From JAWXVD01 sp044425705 (GTDB taxonomy: Bacteria > Bacillota > Clostridia > Lachnospirales > Lachnospiraceae): 7,071 bases of DNA. Location of the stretch: assembly GCA_044425705.1 (NCBI GenBank), contig JAWXVD010000155.1:1-7071 (forward strand), read 5' to 3'. The translations under genes were made by a program, and so were the position numbers. This document shows, piece by piece, positions 1-5,370 of this stretch (its first letter is position 1; every line of letters begins with the position of its first letter). Below the pieces are notes generated by a model that saw nothing but the letters and a program-made list of their open reading frames with translations, ran no database searches and had not been told where the DNA came from.

Positions 1-656
1 ATTTAATTATTGGTGGAACTACACCATCTGTGAATTTAGCAAGGTTAATTAAAGAACATAGTGATATTAAAATAAATGTATTGATAAGACCACGTTTCGG
101 AGACTTTCTCTATACGGAAGAAGAAATTGAAATCATGTGTAGAGATATTCTTATGTTTAAAGAAGCAGGAGTAAACGGGATTGTGATTGGGGCATTGACT
201 GCGGAAGGTAGATTAAATATGCCTGTCATGAAAAGATTGATGGAAGTAGGAAGTGGTCTTGAGGTAACATTGCACAGAGCCTTTGATATGACAGAAGACC
301 CATATCAAGCATTAGAAGATGCGATTGCGTTAGGCGTGAACACTATTTTAACATCGGGCCAACAGCAAAGTGCTGAAAAAGGCAAAGCCTTATTAAAAGA
401 ATTGCGAGAAAAGGCTGGTGACCGAATTGAAATTATGGCTGGTGCTGGAGTAAAAAAAGAAAATATAAAAATCATTCATGAGTATACAGGAATTACTACA
501 TTTCATGGTACTGGTAGAAAAGATTCTGTAGATAGTGGAATGATATATAGAAAAAGTGAAGTGTCTATGGGATTACCAAGCCTTTCTGAATATGAAATCT
601 GGCAAACTGATCCAGAAGAAATCAGAGAATTTGCAAAAATTGTACATTCATTATGA
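1..656 (+). CDS. cutC: CutC family protein, 5' end missing
   Basis: This is the C-terminal part of a CutC protein, a cytoplasmic TIM-barrel family named for a role in copper tolerance in E. coli, although its biochemical activity is unsettled. The frame is open from base 3 and gives 217 residues beginning LIIGGTTPS. Family-typical segments follow in order: RPRFGDF (about visible residues 29-35), LHRAFD (90-95), TILTSGQ (114-120), IMAGAGV (144-150) and FHGTGR (167-172). The GTG at 30 lies inside the conserved GGTTPSV stretch and is not a start; the true start is upstream of the window. With roughly 30 missing residues the protein would reach the usual length of about 250, so the C-terminus looks intact. 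The TGA stop is at 654-656. No convincing terminator follows. Family assignment is firm; a copper role in this organism is inference. Confidence 0.93.
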   Translation, partial: LIIGGTTPSVNLARLIKEHSDIKINVLIRPRFGDFLYTEEEIEIMCRDILMFKEAGVNGIVIGALTAEGRLNMPVMKRLMEVGSGLEVTLHRAFDMTEDPYQALEDAIALGVNTILTSGQQQSAEKGKALLKELREKAGDRIEIMAGAGVKKENIKIIHEYTGITTFHGTGRKDSVDSGMIYRKSEVSMGLPSLSEYEIWQTDPEEIREFAKIVHSL

Positions 657-693
657 AATAAATAGATACAGTTCGAATTTGAAAAATTTTTAG

Positions 694-777
694 ATGGAAT
701 TTGCAAAAGAGGGTTGTATAGAGGTGACAATTCCAAAATTAGAGACATATCAACAAATTATATTTAAAATGAAATAG
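694..777 (+). pseudogene. 27-codon open frame, possible 3' remnant of a lost gene
   Basis: An ATG frame at 694 runs for 27 codons to TAG at 775. It contains the peptide CIEVTIPKLETYQQIIFKMK, which alternates hydrophobic and polar residues like the last beta strands of a beta-sandwich domain. Some glycosidases end this way, but I cannot name a family. A TAG stop directly precedes the ATG and no Shine-Dalgarno sequence is present, so it is unlikely to be translated from its own start. Its E-F-A-K codons (697-708) repeat exactly a 12-base word near the end of cutC (627-638), also in frame. It may be a gene remnant or simply a chance frame. Confidence 0.25.
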
Positions 778-910
778 TGAAGCAGGCGATACAACATTGA
801 TAATTATGCTATTTTTATAATATTCTACACCTAAACATATAGAAAGTACAAAAAATATACAATGCAAACATAAAATTGACTAAAATAATATTTAAAATGA
901 GATAAAAAAC

Positions 911-939
911 TTGACAAAAATTGCATTAATTTATATAAT
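911..939 (+). promoter_or_regulatory. Sigma-A promoter of the stand-alone pspC gene
   Basis: The -35 TTGACA (911-916) and -10 TATAAT (934-939) are both perfect consensus hexamers with a 17-base spacer. The predicted start point is near 946, about 53 bases before the ATG at 999. Such a strong core promoter suggests that expression is limited by a regulator or is high. An ATATAGTAT word (944-952) at the start point is the reverse complement of part of the palindrome in front of padR. Confidence 0.85.
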
Positions 940-998
940 TTCTATATAGTATAACAAAAGGTTGGTATATAACACAGACAGAAAGTGAGGGCGTAGAT

Positions 999-1178
999 AT
1001 GTTTGGAATTACGAGAGTGCAAGATGGAAAATGGCTTTTTGGAGTTTGTAATGGTATTGCAAAACGTATAGGTTGGAATCCATTATGGGTTAGAATAATT
1101 TGGTTAGTTTTGGGAGCAGCTGGAAGTGTTGGATTTTGGTTATATATTGCAGCAATCTTTATCTTCCCAAAAGAATAA
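999..1178 (+). CDS. Small stand-alone PspC domain membrane protein (59 aa)
   Basis: The 59-residue protein is almost entirely one PspC domain, the family of small inner-membrane proteins that in the phage-shock response sense or transmit envelope stress. The N-terminal half has the signature pattern GKWLFGVCNGIAKRIG (about residues 10-25), equivalent to the usual GVCGGLA motif, followed by NPLWVRIIW. One membrane segment covers about residues 33-56, and the protein ends in the typical FIFPKE. ATG 999 is preceded by an AGTGAGGG ribosome binding site (984-991). The gene has its own consensus promoter (911-939) and terminator (1260-1290), so it is probably a single-gene transcript. A second PspC protein lies at 3369-3566. 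The domain call is firm; the stress role is inferred from the family and from the neighbouring PadR cluster. Confidence 0.9.
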   Translation: MFGITRVQDGKWLFGVCNGIAKRIGWNPLWVRIIWLVLGAAGSVGFWLYIAAIFIFPKE

Positions 1179-1259
1179 GAATGTGTGATGAATACATAGG
1201 CTGAAAATTAAATTTTGCAACTACAATTTAGTTGATTGGTGTTTATCAGTATGAAGAGT

Positions 1260-1290
1260 AAGAACTAGGAGATATCCTAGTTCTTTTTTT
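1260..1290 (+). terminator. Intrinsic terminator after the stand-alone pspC gene
   Basis: AAGAACTAGGA (1260-1270) and TCCTAGTTCTT (1275-1285) form a perfect 11-bp stem with a GATA loop. The run of seven T (1284-1290) overlaps the end of the stem. It lies 82 bases past the pspC stop and just before the padR promoter, separating the two transcription units. Confidence 0.93.
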
Positions 1291-1306
1291 GCGTAAATAA
1301 TAAGTG

Positions 1307-1335
1307 TTGACAAATAATATTATACGTTATATAAT
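1307..1335 (+). promoter_or_regulatory. Sigma-A promoter of the padR operon
   Basis: TTGACA (1307-1312) and TATAAT (1330-1335) are perfect hexamers with a 17-base spacer. The predicted start point is about 1342, giving an untranslated leader of roughly 87 bases before ATG 1429. The -10 also sits in an inverted repeat, ATATATA-rich in look but exact as ATATTATA (1317-1324) and TATAATAT (1330-1337). The same TATAATAT word recurs in the palindrome at 1346-1370. Confidence 0.87.
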
Positions 1336-1345
1336 ATAAAACAAA

Positions 1346-1370
1346 CAATACTATATGGCATATAATATTG
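1346..1370. promoter_or_regulatory. 25-bp palindrome, candidate PadR operator
   Basis: Half-sites CAATACTATATG (1346-1357) and CATATAATATTG (1359-1370) flank a single central G and are inverted copies with 11 of 12 positions matching. The element begins about 4 bases after the predicted transcription start, so a dimer bound there would block initiation or early elongation. PadR proteins bind palindromes as dimers and often repress their own operon. That this is the binding site is inference from position and symmetry. Confidence 0.65.
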
Positions 1371-1428
1371 TAATAAATTTATTTAGTAAAGATACTATGA
1401 GATTAGATAAAGTAATGGAGGTGTTTAG

Positions 1429-1755
1429 ATGGTATTTAATACTGGTGCAGCCTTACTTGATGCAATTGTTCTAGCGGTTGTTTCTAGAGAAGTGGATGGA
1501 ACGTATGGATATAAGATTACACAACAAGTACGAATGGCTATTGAATTATCAGAGTCTACTTTATACCCTGTGTTAAGACGTTTGTTAAAGGATGAATGTT
1601 TGGAAGTGTATGATATGGAGTTTGGAGGACGTAATCGGCGGTATTATAAGATTACAGAAAAAGGTGTTGTACAATTAGGATTATACGAAAGTGAATGGAA
1701 AATATATTCAAAGAAAGTAACAGGTATGTTTGAGGGAGGTGTTGAGTGTGAATAA
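1429..1755 (+). CDS. PadR family transcriptional repressor
   Basis: A 108-residue cytoplasmic DNA-binding protein of the short PadR type, a winged-helix domain plus one C-terminal dimerisation helix. Visible family features are TYGYKITQQV (about 25-34), the recognition-helix region SESTLYPVLRRLLKD (41-55) and the wing GGRNRRYYKITEKG (66-79). The C-terminal helix covers about 81-100. ATG 1429 follows a GGAGGTG ribosome binding site (1417-1423) at 5 bases. The gene's last 8 bases overlap the HAAS gene, which indicates translational coupling. Proteins of this type commonly pair with a HAAS/DUF1700 membrane protein, and here it heads such an operon. A 25-bp palindrome at the operon's start point is the obvious candidate for autorepression. 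No ligand can be predicted from sequence. Confidence 0.93.
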   Translation: MVFNTGAALLDAIVLAVVSREVDGTYGYKITQQVRMAIELSESTLYPVLRRLLKDECLEVYDMEFGGRNRRYYKITEKGVVQLGLYESEWKIYSKKVTGMFEGGVECE

Positions 1756-2413
1756 ATACGAATTTTTAAATGAATTAGAACAATTATTGAATGCTATTTC
1801 ATTTGAAGAAAAGGAAGAAGCTTTACAATATTATAGAGACTATTTTGAAGATGCAGGTTTAGAAAATGAAGAAGATGTAATACGTGCATTAGGAACACCT
1901 GGACAAGTTGCAGGAAATATATCAAGTGGTTTGAGTGATGAAAATAGGGAAAAGGGTGAATTTAACGAAACTGGATTTGAAGGTTATTATGCAGAACCTA
2001 AAAGCGAAGTGCAGAATATAAAAACAATAAGCAAGTTTAATTCAGCAATGCTTATTTTATTGATTATTGCAGGTGTGTTTATTTCACCTTTTCTGGGTGC
2101 GGTTGGTAGTGGTGTATTAGGAATTTTTTCTACCATAGTTATAATTGTCATTTGTATTATCTTTGGTACTGCAATAGCAGGAATTGCAATTATTGTGGTT
2201 GGAACTATGTTGCTATTGGCTGGAATTACTACGATGATATCTTCCTTTTATGGAGGGGTGTGTATAGTGGGAGCAGGATTTTTTCTTCTTGGACTAGGGA
2301 TACTGTTGACTATGCTAGGTGTGAAAATTATCACAGTTATTGTGCCATGGATTGTGGGAAAGATTGTGAAAGTGTGTAAGTTGCCATTTTTTAAGAAAGA
2401 TGTGGGGTGCTAA
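1748..2413 (+). CDS. HAAS domain (DUF1700) membrane protein
   Basis: The protein has 221 residues from GTG 1748. Residues 1-60 form the HAAS helical domain: KYEFLNELEQLL, an acidic helix with EALQYYRDYFEDAG, then EEDVIRALGTP and QVAGNI. An acidic, Tyr-containing linker (about 62-95) leads to a glycine-rich membrane domain with about four or five hydrophobic segments between residues 99 and 204, and a short basic tail. GTG 1748 is chosen over the in-frame TTG at 1730 because the GGGAGGT ribosome binding site (1734-1740) lies 7 bases before it and the domain begins there. The gene overlaps padR by 8 bases. HAAS domains are recurrent partners of PadR regulators, so this protein may relay membrane state to the repressor. 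That signalling role is inference. Confidence 0.88.
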   Translation: MNKYEFLNELEQLLNAISFEEKEEALQYYRDYFEDAGLENEEDVIRALGTPGQVAGNISSGLSDENREKGEFNETGFEGYYAEPKSEVQNIKTISKFNSAMLILLIIAGVFISPFLGAVGSGVLGIFSTIVIIVICIIFGTAIAGIAIIVVGTMLLLAGITTMISSFYGGVCIVGAGFFLLGLGILLTMLGVKIITVIVPWIVGKIVKVCKLPFFKKDVGC

Positions 2414-2415
2414 GT

Positions 2416-3285
2416 ATGAAAAAAACTACAATAGGGTGTGTTATAGTGTCGTGCATCCTTATGATTGTGGGATTGAGTCTGATTGTGGTAGGTGGTGTTT
2501 TTGGTGGACTATCTTACCTAAAAGATATAGCGGATAATAATAAAGAAATTAGTAATGATATTATTTCTACCTATACTTATCGAATCAGCGGTAACTATCA
2601 TTCTACAATATCTGCAGATAGTATTGATTCTTTCGAGATTGAAGTGGATAAGGCAAAGGTTCTTTTGAAGGAACATGAAGAAGATAAGATAGAGGTTACA
2701 GTAAATAATGATAAAAATGTAGAAGTACATGTAGACGGTAACGCATTGCAGATTGAACAAAACGATGTAATCTTTGGAGAAGAATGTGAAATTATCATTT
2801 ATATTCCATTCAATAAAGTATTTCATGAAGTTTCATGTAGCTTGGGAGATGGAAGTATGACCTTACATAATGTTGCTGCAACAGAAATAGAATTGGAAGT
2901 GGGTGCTGGGGAGATAGAAATTGATTATTTAGAGAGCCAGAACTTAAGTGCTGAAATTGGAGCGGGACAATGTGCAGTAAAAAATGGTTCAGTACAAGAT
3001 GCAGAGGTCGAAGTGGGGATGGGACAATTTACATGGAATGGGATGATATCTCATAACATGGAAGCTGAATGTGGCATTGGACAAATGAGTGTATATTTAG
3101 AAGAGGAAGAAGAATATTATAGTTATACATTGACTAGTGGAATCGGTAAAATTGGAATAGGAGATAGTTCATATTCAGGAGTTACATCAAAACAAATTGA
3201 TAATGTTAATGCAAATGCTACCCTGTTGCTGGAGTGTGGTATTGGTCAGATAGAAATTTATTTTGGAAATGAGATAATTGATTAA
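2416..3285 (+). CDS. Membrane-anchored DUF4097 (toastrack-like) beta-repeat protein
   Basis: A 289-residue protein with a short basic N-terminus, one long hydrophobic segment (about 7-31) that probably serves as an uncleaved anchor, and an external domain rich in beta strands. From residue 140 a repeat unit starts with G-x-G: glycine pairs at 144/146, 163/165, 182/184, 201/203 and 220/222 lie exactly 19 residues apart, followed by looser copies at 242/244 and 275/277. This fits the DUF4097 family, whose members include B. subtilis YvlB and enterococcal LiaX in envelope-stress systems. An acidic patch (229-233) interrupts the repeat. ATG 2416 is preferred to the in-frame GTG at 2407, which overlaps the previous stop; GGGGTG (2404-2409) can act as ribosome binding site. 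It is the third gene of the padR operon and is followed by a PspC gene. Family call good; partner interactions inferred. Confidence 0.86.
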   Translation: MKKTTIGCVIVSCILMIVGLSLIVVGGVFGGLSYLKDIADNNKEISNDIISTYTYRISGNYHSTISADSIDSFEIEVDKAKVLLKEHEEDKIEVTVNNDKNVEVHVDGNALQIEQNDVIFGEECEIIIYIPFNKVFHEVSCSLGDGSMTLHNVAATEIELEVGAGEIEIDYLESQNLSAEIGAGQCAVKNGSVQDAEVEVGMGQFTWNGMISHNMEAECGIGQMSVYLEEEEEYYSYTLTSGIGKIGIGDSSYSGVTSKQIDNVNANATLLLECGIGQIEIYFGNEIID

Positions 3286-3300
3286 TCATAGGAAAAAGTT

Positions 3301-3333
3301 GTTATAGGTCACAAATGAACAGTAATAAAAAAT
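3301..3333 (+). repeat. Intergenic repeat copy A (GTTATAGGTCA ... GAACAGTAA)
   Basis: This 33-base stretch matches 5540-5572 at 25 of 33 positions without gaps, including the first 11 bases exactly and the words GAAC and GTAA. It lies between the DUF4097 stop and the PspC ribosome binding site. Nothing in the coding sequence explains the similarity. It could be a dispersed intergenic repeat or a shared regulatory site. Confidence 0.45.
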
Positions 3334-3353
3334 GAGTATACTAAAAGGTGAAA

Positions 3354-3360
3354 AAGGAGA
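3354..3360 (+). promoter_or_regulatory. Ribosome binding site that sets the second PspC start
   Basis: AAGGAGA lies 8 bases before ATG 3369. It falls inside the frame that would begin at GTG 3348, so that upstream GTG is unlikely to be used. Confidence 0.8.
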
Positions 3361-3368
3361 GTGCAAAG

Positions 3369-3566
3369 ATGAATAATGACATGAAAAAATTAACAAAATC
3401 TAGAAATAATAAGATGATTTGTGGTGTATGTGGAGGAATTGGAAATTATTTCAATATGGACCCTACAATGATTAGATTGTTGTGGATTGTTTTTAGCTTT
3501 TTCGGTGGTTCTGGAGTATTAGCTTATATTATTGCTGCAATTATTATTCCAGAAGAGTTGGGATGA
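3369..3566 (+). CDS. Small PspC domain membrane protein (65 aa)
   Basis: A 65-residue protein consisting of a PspC domain. A polar basic N-terminus (KKLTKSRNNK) leads to the signature MICGVCGGIGNYFNMDP (about 16-32) and IRLLW. One membrane segment covers about 36-60, with FGGSG in its middle, and the protein ends in IPEELG. It is more canonical than the 59-residue PspC at 999-1178, with the full GVCGGI motif. It lies 83 bases after the DUF4097 gene with no terminator or clear promoter between, so it is probably the last gene of the padR operon. DUF4097 and PspC are also neighbours in B. subtilis (yvlB-yvlC), which supports a functional link. The gene ends 36 bases from the convergent kinase gene, and only a weak hairpin (TGAAA/TTTCA, 3564-3576) is seen there. 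Confidence 0.9.
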   Translation: MNNDMKKLTKSRNNKMICGVCGGIGNYFNMDPTMIRLLWIVFSFFGGSGVLAYIIAAIIIPEELG

Positions 3567-3602
3567 AAAAATTTCACTATTACAAGTAAATTGCTTTTGA
3601 CA

Positions 3603-4484
3603 TTATCCGAGCAAATGCAGGAAATTTTCAAAACAAACACCTTCCACAACAGGAATACATAAATCAGAAGAGGCTTTTGTACAAGTGCTAATAAAAGTAG
3701 CAGCACTTTCTACAGAGGCCTTAAAATCTTCACCTTTTAGTGCTTTTGCAGCAACAATAGATGCAAAAATATCTCCAGTACCAGGTCTGGATTCTCCTGC
3801 TATAGGGGTAGAAACGGATACTGTATATGGAGTGGAAGTATTTTCGCTAATGAAATTTACAAAATATTGATCGTTATGGATTCCGGTAATCACAACTTTG
3901 GTAGGGCCTAAAGAATGTAATTTATTAGCAATAAGGCATAATTCTTCTTCAGACCAGCTTTCTTTATAGACAGAGTCCGTCAACAAACATGCCTCAGTAA
4001 TATTAGGAGTAATAATAGTAGCTTGTTTGACTAAGCTTTTCATTTCATTACAAAGCTCAGGTGTAATGGATTTATAAGATTTTCCGTGGTCGCCCATAAC
4101 TGGATCAATGATAATTTGAAATACATTAGATGAAACAAAAGTTGAGTCCGAAGTATGTTTCTTGTTCCAAAGTATTTTTTGTTGAATGATAAAATCTTCT
4201 ACGATTTTAATCTGTTCTACGGAACCAAGGTAACCGCTGTATATACCGTCAAATGAAAGTTGCAATTCACTCCAGACGTTTAGATAATCAGGTAATTTTT
4301 CTGTATAGTCATCCATGTAATAAGTAGGAAATGCCATGTGATTAGAAAAAATAGAAGTAGGTACAGGACAACCTTGTACCTTTAATGCGCTTACAACAGG
4401 TAAAGCCACTGTAAAAGAACAGCGGCCAAATCCTGAAATATCGTTAATAATTGCTAATTTTTTTGGTATGGTATATTGTTTCAT
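3603..4484 (-). CDS. pdxK: Pyridoxal/pyridoxamine kinase, ribokinase family
   Basis: A 293-residue cytoplasmic enzyme that would phosphorylate pyridoxal, pyridoxamine or pyridoxine with ATP in vitamin B6 salvage. Motifs in order are NDISGFGRCS (14-23), the substrate-side segment typical of this family; DPVMGDHGK (127-135); ITPNITEACLLT (158-169); and GTGDIFAS (235-242), where D238 is the expected catalytic base and the glycines form the anion hole. Length is normal for the family. A stretch of about 15-20 polar residues (105-122) before the DPVMGD strand looks like a loop insertion. ATG 4482-4484 has a GAGGAA ribosome binding site. It is the second gene of an operon with the ECF S component 41 bases upstream, which supports a B6 substrate. 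The symbol pdxK versus pdxY cannot be decided here; a related kinase such as ThiD is less likely given the SGFGR motif. Confidence 0.87.
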   Translation of the reverse strand: MKQYTIPKKLAIINDISGFGRCSFTVALPVVSALKVQGCPVPTSIFSNHMAFPTYYMDDYTEKLPDYLNVWSELQLSFDGIYSGYLGSVEQIKIVEDFIIQQKILWNKKHTSDSTFVSSNVFQIIIDPVMGDHGKSYKSITPELCNEMKSLVKQATIITPNITEACLLTDSVYKESWSEEELCLIANKLHSLGPTKVVITGIHNDQYFVNFISENTSTPYTVSVSTPIAGESRPGTGDIFASIVAAKALKGEDFKASVESAATFISTCTKASSDLCIPVVEGVCFENFLHLLG

Positions 4485-4525
4485 TGTTTCCTCAATTTCG
4501 TTAGATTATAATGAAATATTTAAAG

Positions 4526-5140
4526 TTAATGTGTTTCCTTATTAGTTTTACCATTCTTCTTTTCAAAAGTAAAGAACATGCCAGCTTTTAGTAAAACTGG
4601 TCGTAGTGCCATATATATGATTACAGATGCAATTGTCGAAGTAATAGCATTAATGCTAGTAGCAGCAACATTCCATGCTAATGTAAGATCAGCAGCAGGT
4701 TTTCCTAATATCAATAATTTATAGTAATAGCCAACCAATGGATCAAAAATCACATTAAATAATAAGCCACTAACAGATGCTAGGATTACCCATTTTAAAA
4801 CTTTTTTCTTGTCGTGTATTAAGGTGATGTGACCCAGATTGTGAGCGACGAAACCTACAATTAAACCGATACAAAGTTTTAGAATAAATGTCTTTGGAGC
4901 ATAAAGAATATAGATAGGGTCAAATAAGTCACCAATTGTCATACCTAGAGAACCACCCAGACCACCGTACATACCGCCAAGGATTAAAGCACCTAGTACA
5001 CAAACAGCATTGCCTAAATGTATAGAAGTGGCATCACCACCAGGTAGTGCGATTTTAATTTGTAAAAAAGTAAACACTACATAGGATAGTGCAGCGAATA
5101 CACCTGTTAAAACTAATTTTTGAATTTTTTCATTTCTCAT
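4526..5140 (-). CDS. ECF transporter S component, predicted vitamin B6 precursor uptake
   Basis: A 204-residue polytopic membrane protein with about five or six hydrophobic segments, of the ECF S-component type (ECF-ribofla_trS-like). The first segment carries LTGVFAALSYVVF (11-23), where the small residues G13 and A17 could form the helix contact used with EcfT. The conserved IHLGNAVCVLGALILGG (40-56), GGLGGSLGMTIGDLFDP (59-75) and FNVIFDPLVGYYYK (128-141) follow, then a Lys-rich cytoplasmic tail. S components bind the vitamin; energy comes from a shared EcfA-EcfA'-EcfT module not encoded here. Pairing with a B6 kinase gene points to pyridoxine or a related vitamer, as proposed for PdxU/PdxU2 families; this specificity is inference. 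No in-frame start lies upstream before a stop. The GGAAGGG site is 13 bases from the ATG, rather far. Confidence 0.82.
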   Translation of the reverse strand: MRNEKIQKLVLTGVFAALSYVVFTFLQIKIALPGGDATSIHLGNAVCVLGALILGGMYGGLGGSLGMTIGDLFDPIYILYAPKTFILKLCIGLIVGFVAHNLGHITLIHDKKKVLKWVILASVSGLLFNVIFDPLVGYYYKLLILGKPAADLTLAWNVAATSINAITSTIASVIIYMALRPVLLKAGMFFTFEKKNGKTNKETH

Positions 5141-5165
5141 GTTAATAAATCATCCCTTCCTCATT

Positions 5166-5191
5166 GCATTATAAGAATACGTTTATAATGC
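5166..5191. promoter_or_regulatory. Inverted repeat at the likely ECF operon promoter
   Basis: GCATTATAA (5166-5174) and TTATAATGC (5183-5191) are perfect 9-bp inverted arms around an 8-base centre, 25 bases upstream of the ECF start codon. On the minus strand the left arm contains a TATAAT that could serve as a -10 (5168-5173) and the right arm a TATAAA (5182-5187). No good -35 is seen for either. This may be an operator overlapping the promoter, or a hairpin in the leader. Confidence 0.45.
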
Positions 5192-5222
5192 TTGCTAGTA
5201 AAATTTTAATGTCATAATAGAG

Positions 5223-5256
5223 AGCGTGTGATAAATAATGTTTTTATTTACACGCT
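5223..5256. repeat. Bulged hairpin AGCGTGT/ACACGCT
   Basis: AGCGTGT (5223-5229) pairs with ACACGCT (5250-5256); after a 3-base bulge (GAT), AAATAA (5233-5238) pairs with TTATTT (5244-5249) around a 5-base loop. This gives 13 base pairs, with the GC-rich part at the base. Neither strand has a T-run after it, so it is not a standard terminator. It lies upstream of the ECF gene on the minus strand. Confidence 0.5.
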
Positions 5257-5316
5257 GATTTTAGTATATGTAAATTCGAATTTATTTAGTTACTGTAACT
5301 GTATTTTATTATATCT

Positions 5317-5370
5317 AAAACTGGATTTATAAAAAGTTCCAATTTTGATTAAAATAACCAGTCCAGTTTT
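5317..5370. repeat. Wide inverted repeat AAAACTGGA ... TCCAGTTTT
   Basis: AAAACTGGA (5317-5325) and TCCAGTTTT (5362-5370) are perfect 9-base inverted arms separated by 36 bases. The right arm overlaps a tandem CCAGT-CCAGT (5358-5367), so the left arm could pair in two registers. A small inner stem ATTTT/AAAAT lies at 5342-5355. Function unknown. Confidence 0.4.

Larger units (their letters stand above)
657..998. other. Intergenic region between cutC and the stand-alone pspC gene
   Basis: This is 342 bases of very AT-rich DNA without a normal gene. The first 120 bases contain a 27-codon open frame without a ribosome binding site (listed separately). The middle part (about 780-905) shows no gene, hairpin or repeat that I can support. 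The right end carries the consensus promoter at 911-939 and the leader of the PspC gene. Confidence 0.6.

Noticed and set aside
503..748. Open frame on the minus strand over the cutC end and the intergenic region
   Set aside because: It lies mostly antisense to a clear cutC reading frame, has no recognisable domain and no ribosome binding site. It is a shadow frame.
797..821. Possible promoter TTGATA ... TATAAT between cutC and pspC
   Set aside because: The spacer is only 13 bases, too short for sigma-A; the perfect promoter at 911-939 explains the downstream gene.
2152..2379. Plus-strand frame within the HAAS gene rich in Tyr, Trp and Cys
   Set aside because: Its composition is that of a shifted frame of a membrane protein gene, and the HAAS frame has domain and membrane support.
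2518..2826. Two minus-strand open frames inside the DUF4097 gene (also 2598-2798)
   Set aside because: Both are antisense to a well-supported gene and are rich in Phe/Ile/Tyr or Ser as expected for complements of AT-rich coding DNA.
3348..3368. GTG 3348 as start of the second PspC gene
   Set aside because: The AAGGAGA ribosome binding site would fall inside the coding region; ATG 3369 is at the right distance from it and the PspC domain begins after it.
3567..3602. Bidirectional terminator between the convergent PspC and kinase genes
   Set aside because: Only a 5-bp AT stem (TGAAA/TTTCA) and a 4-bp TTAC/GTAA stem are present, neither with a proper T-run. Termination may happen inside a neighbouring gene or by another mechanism.
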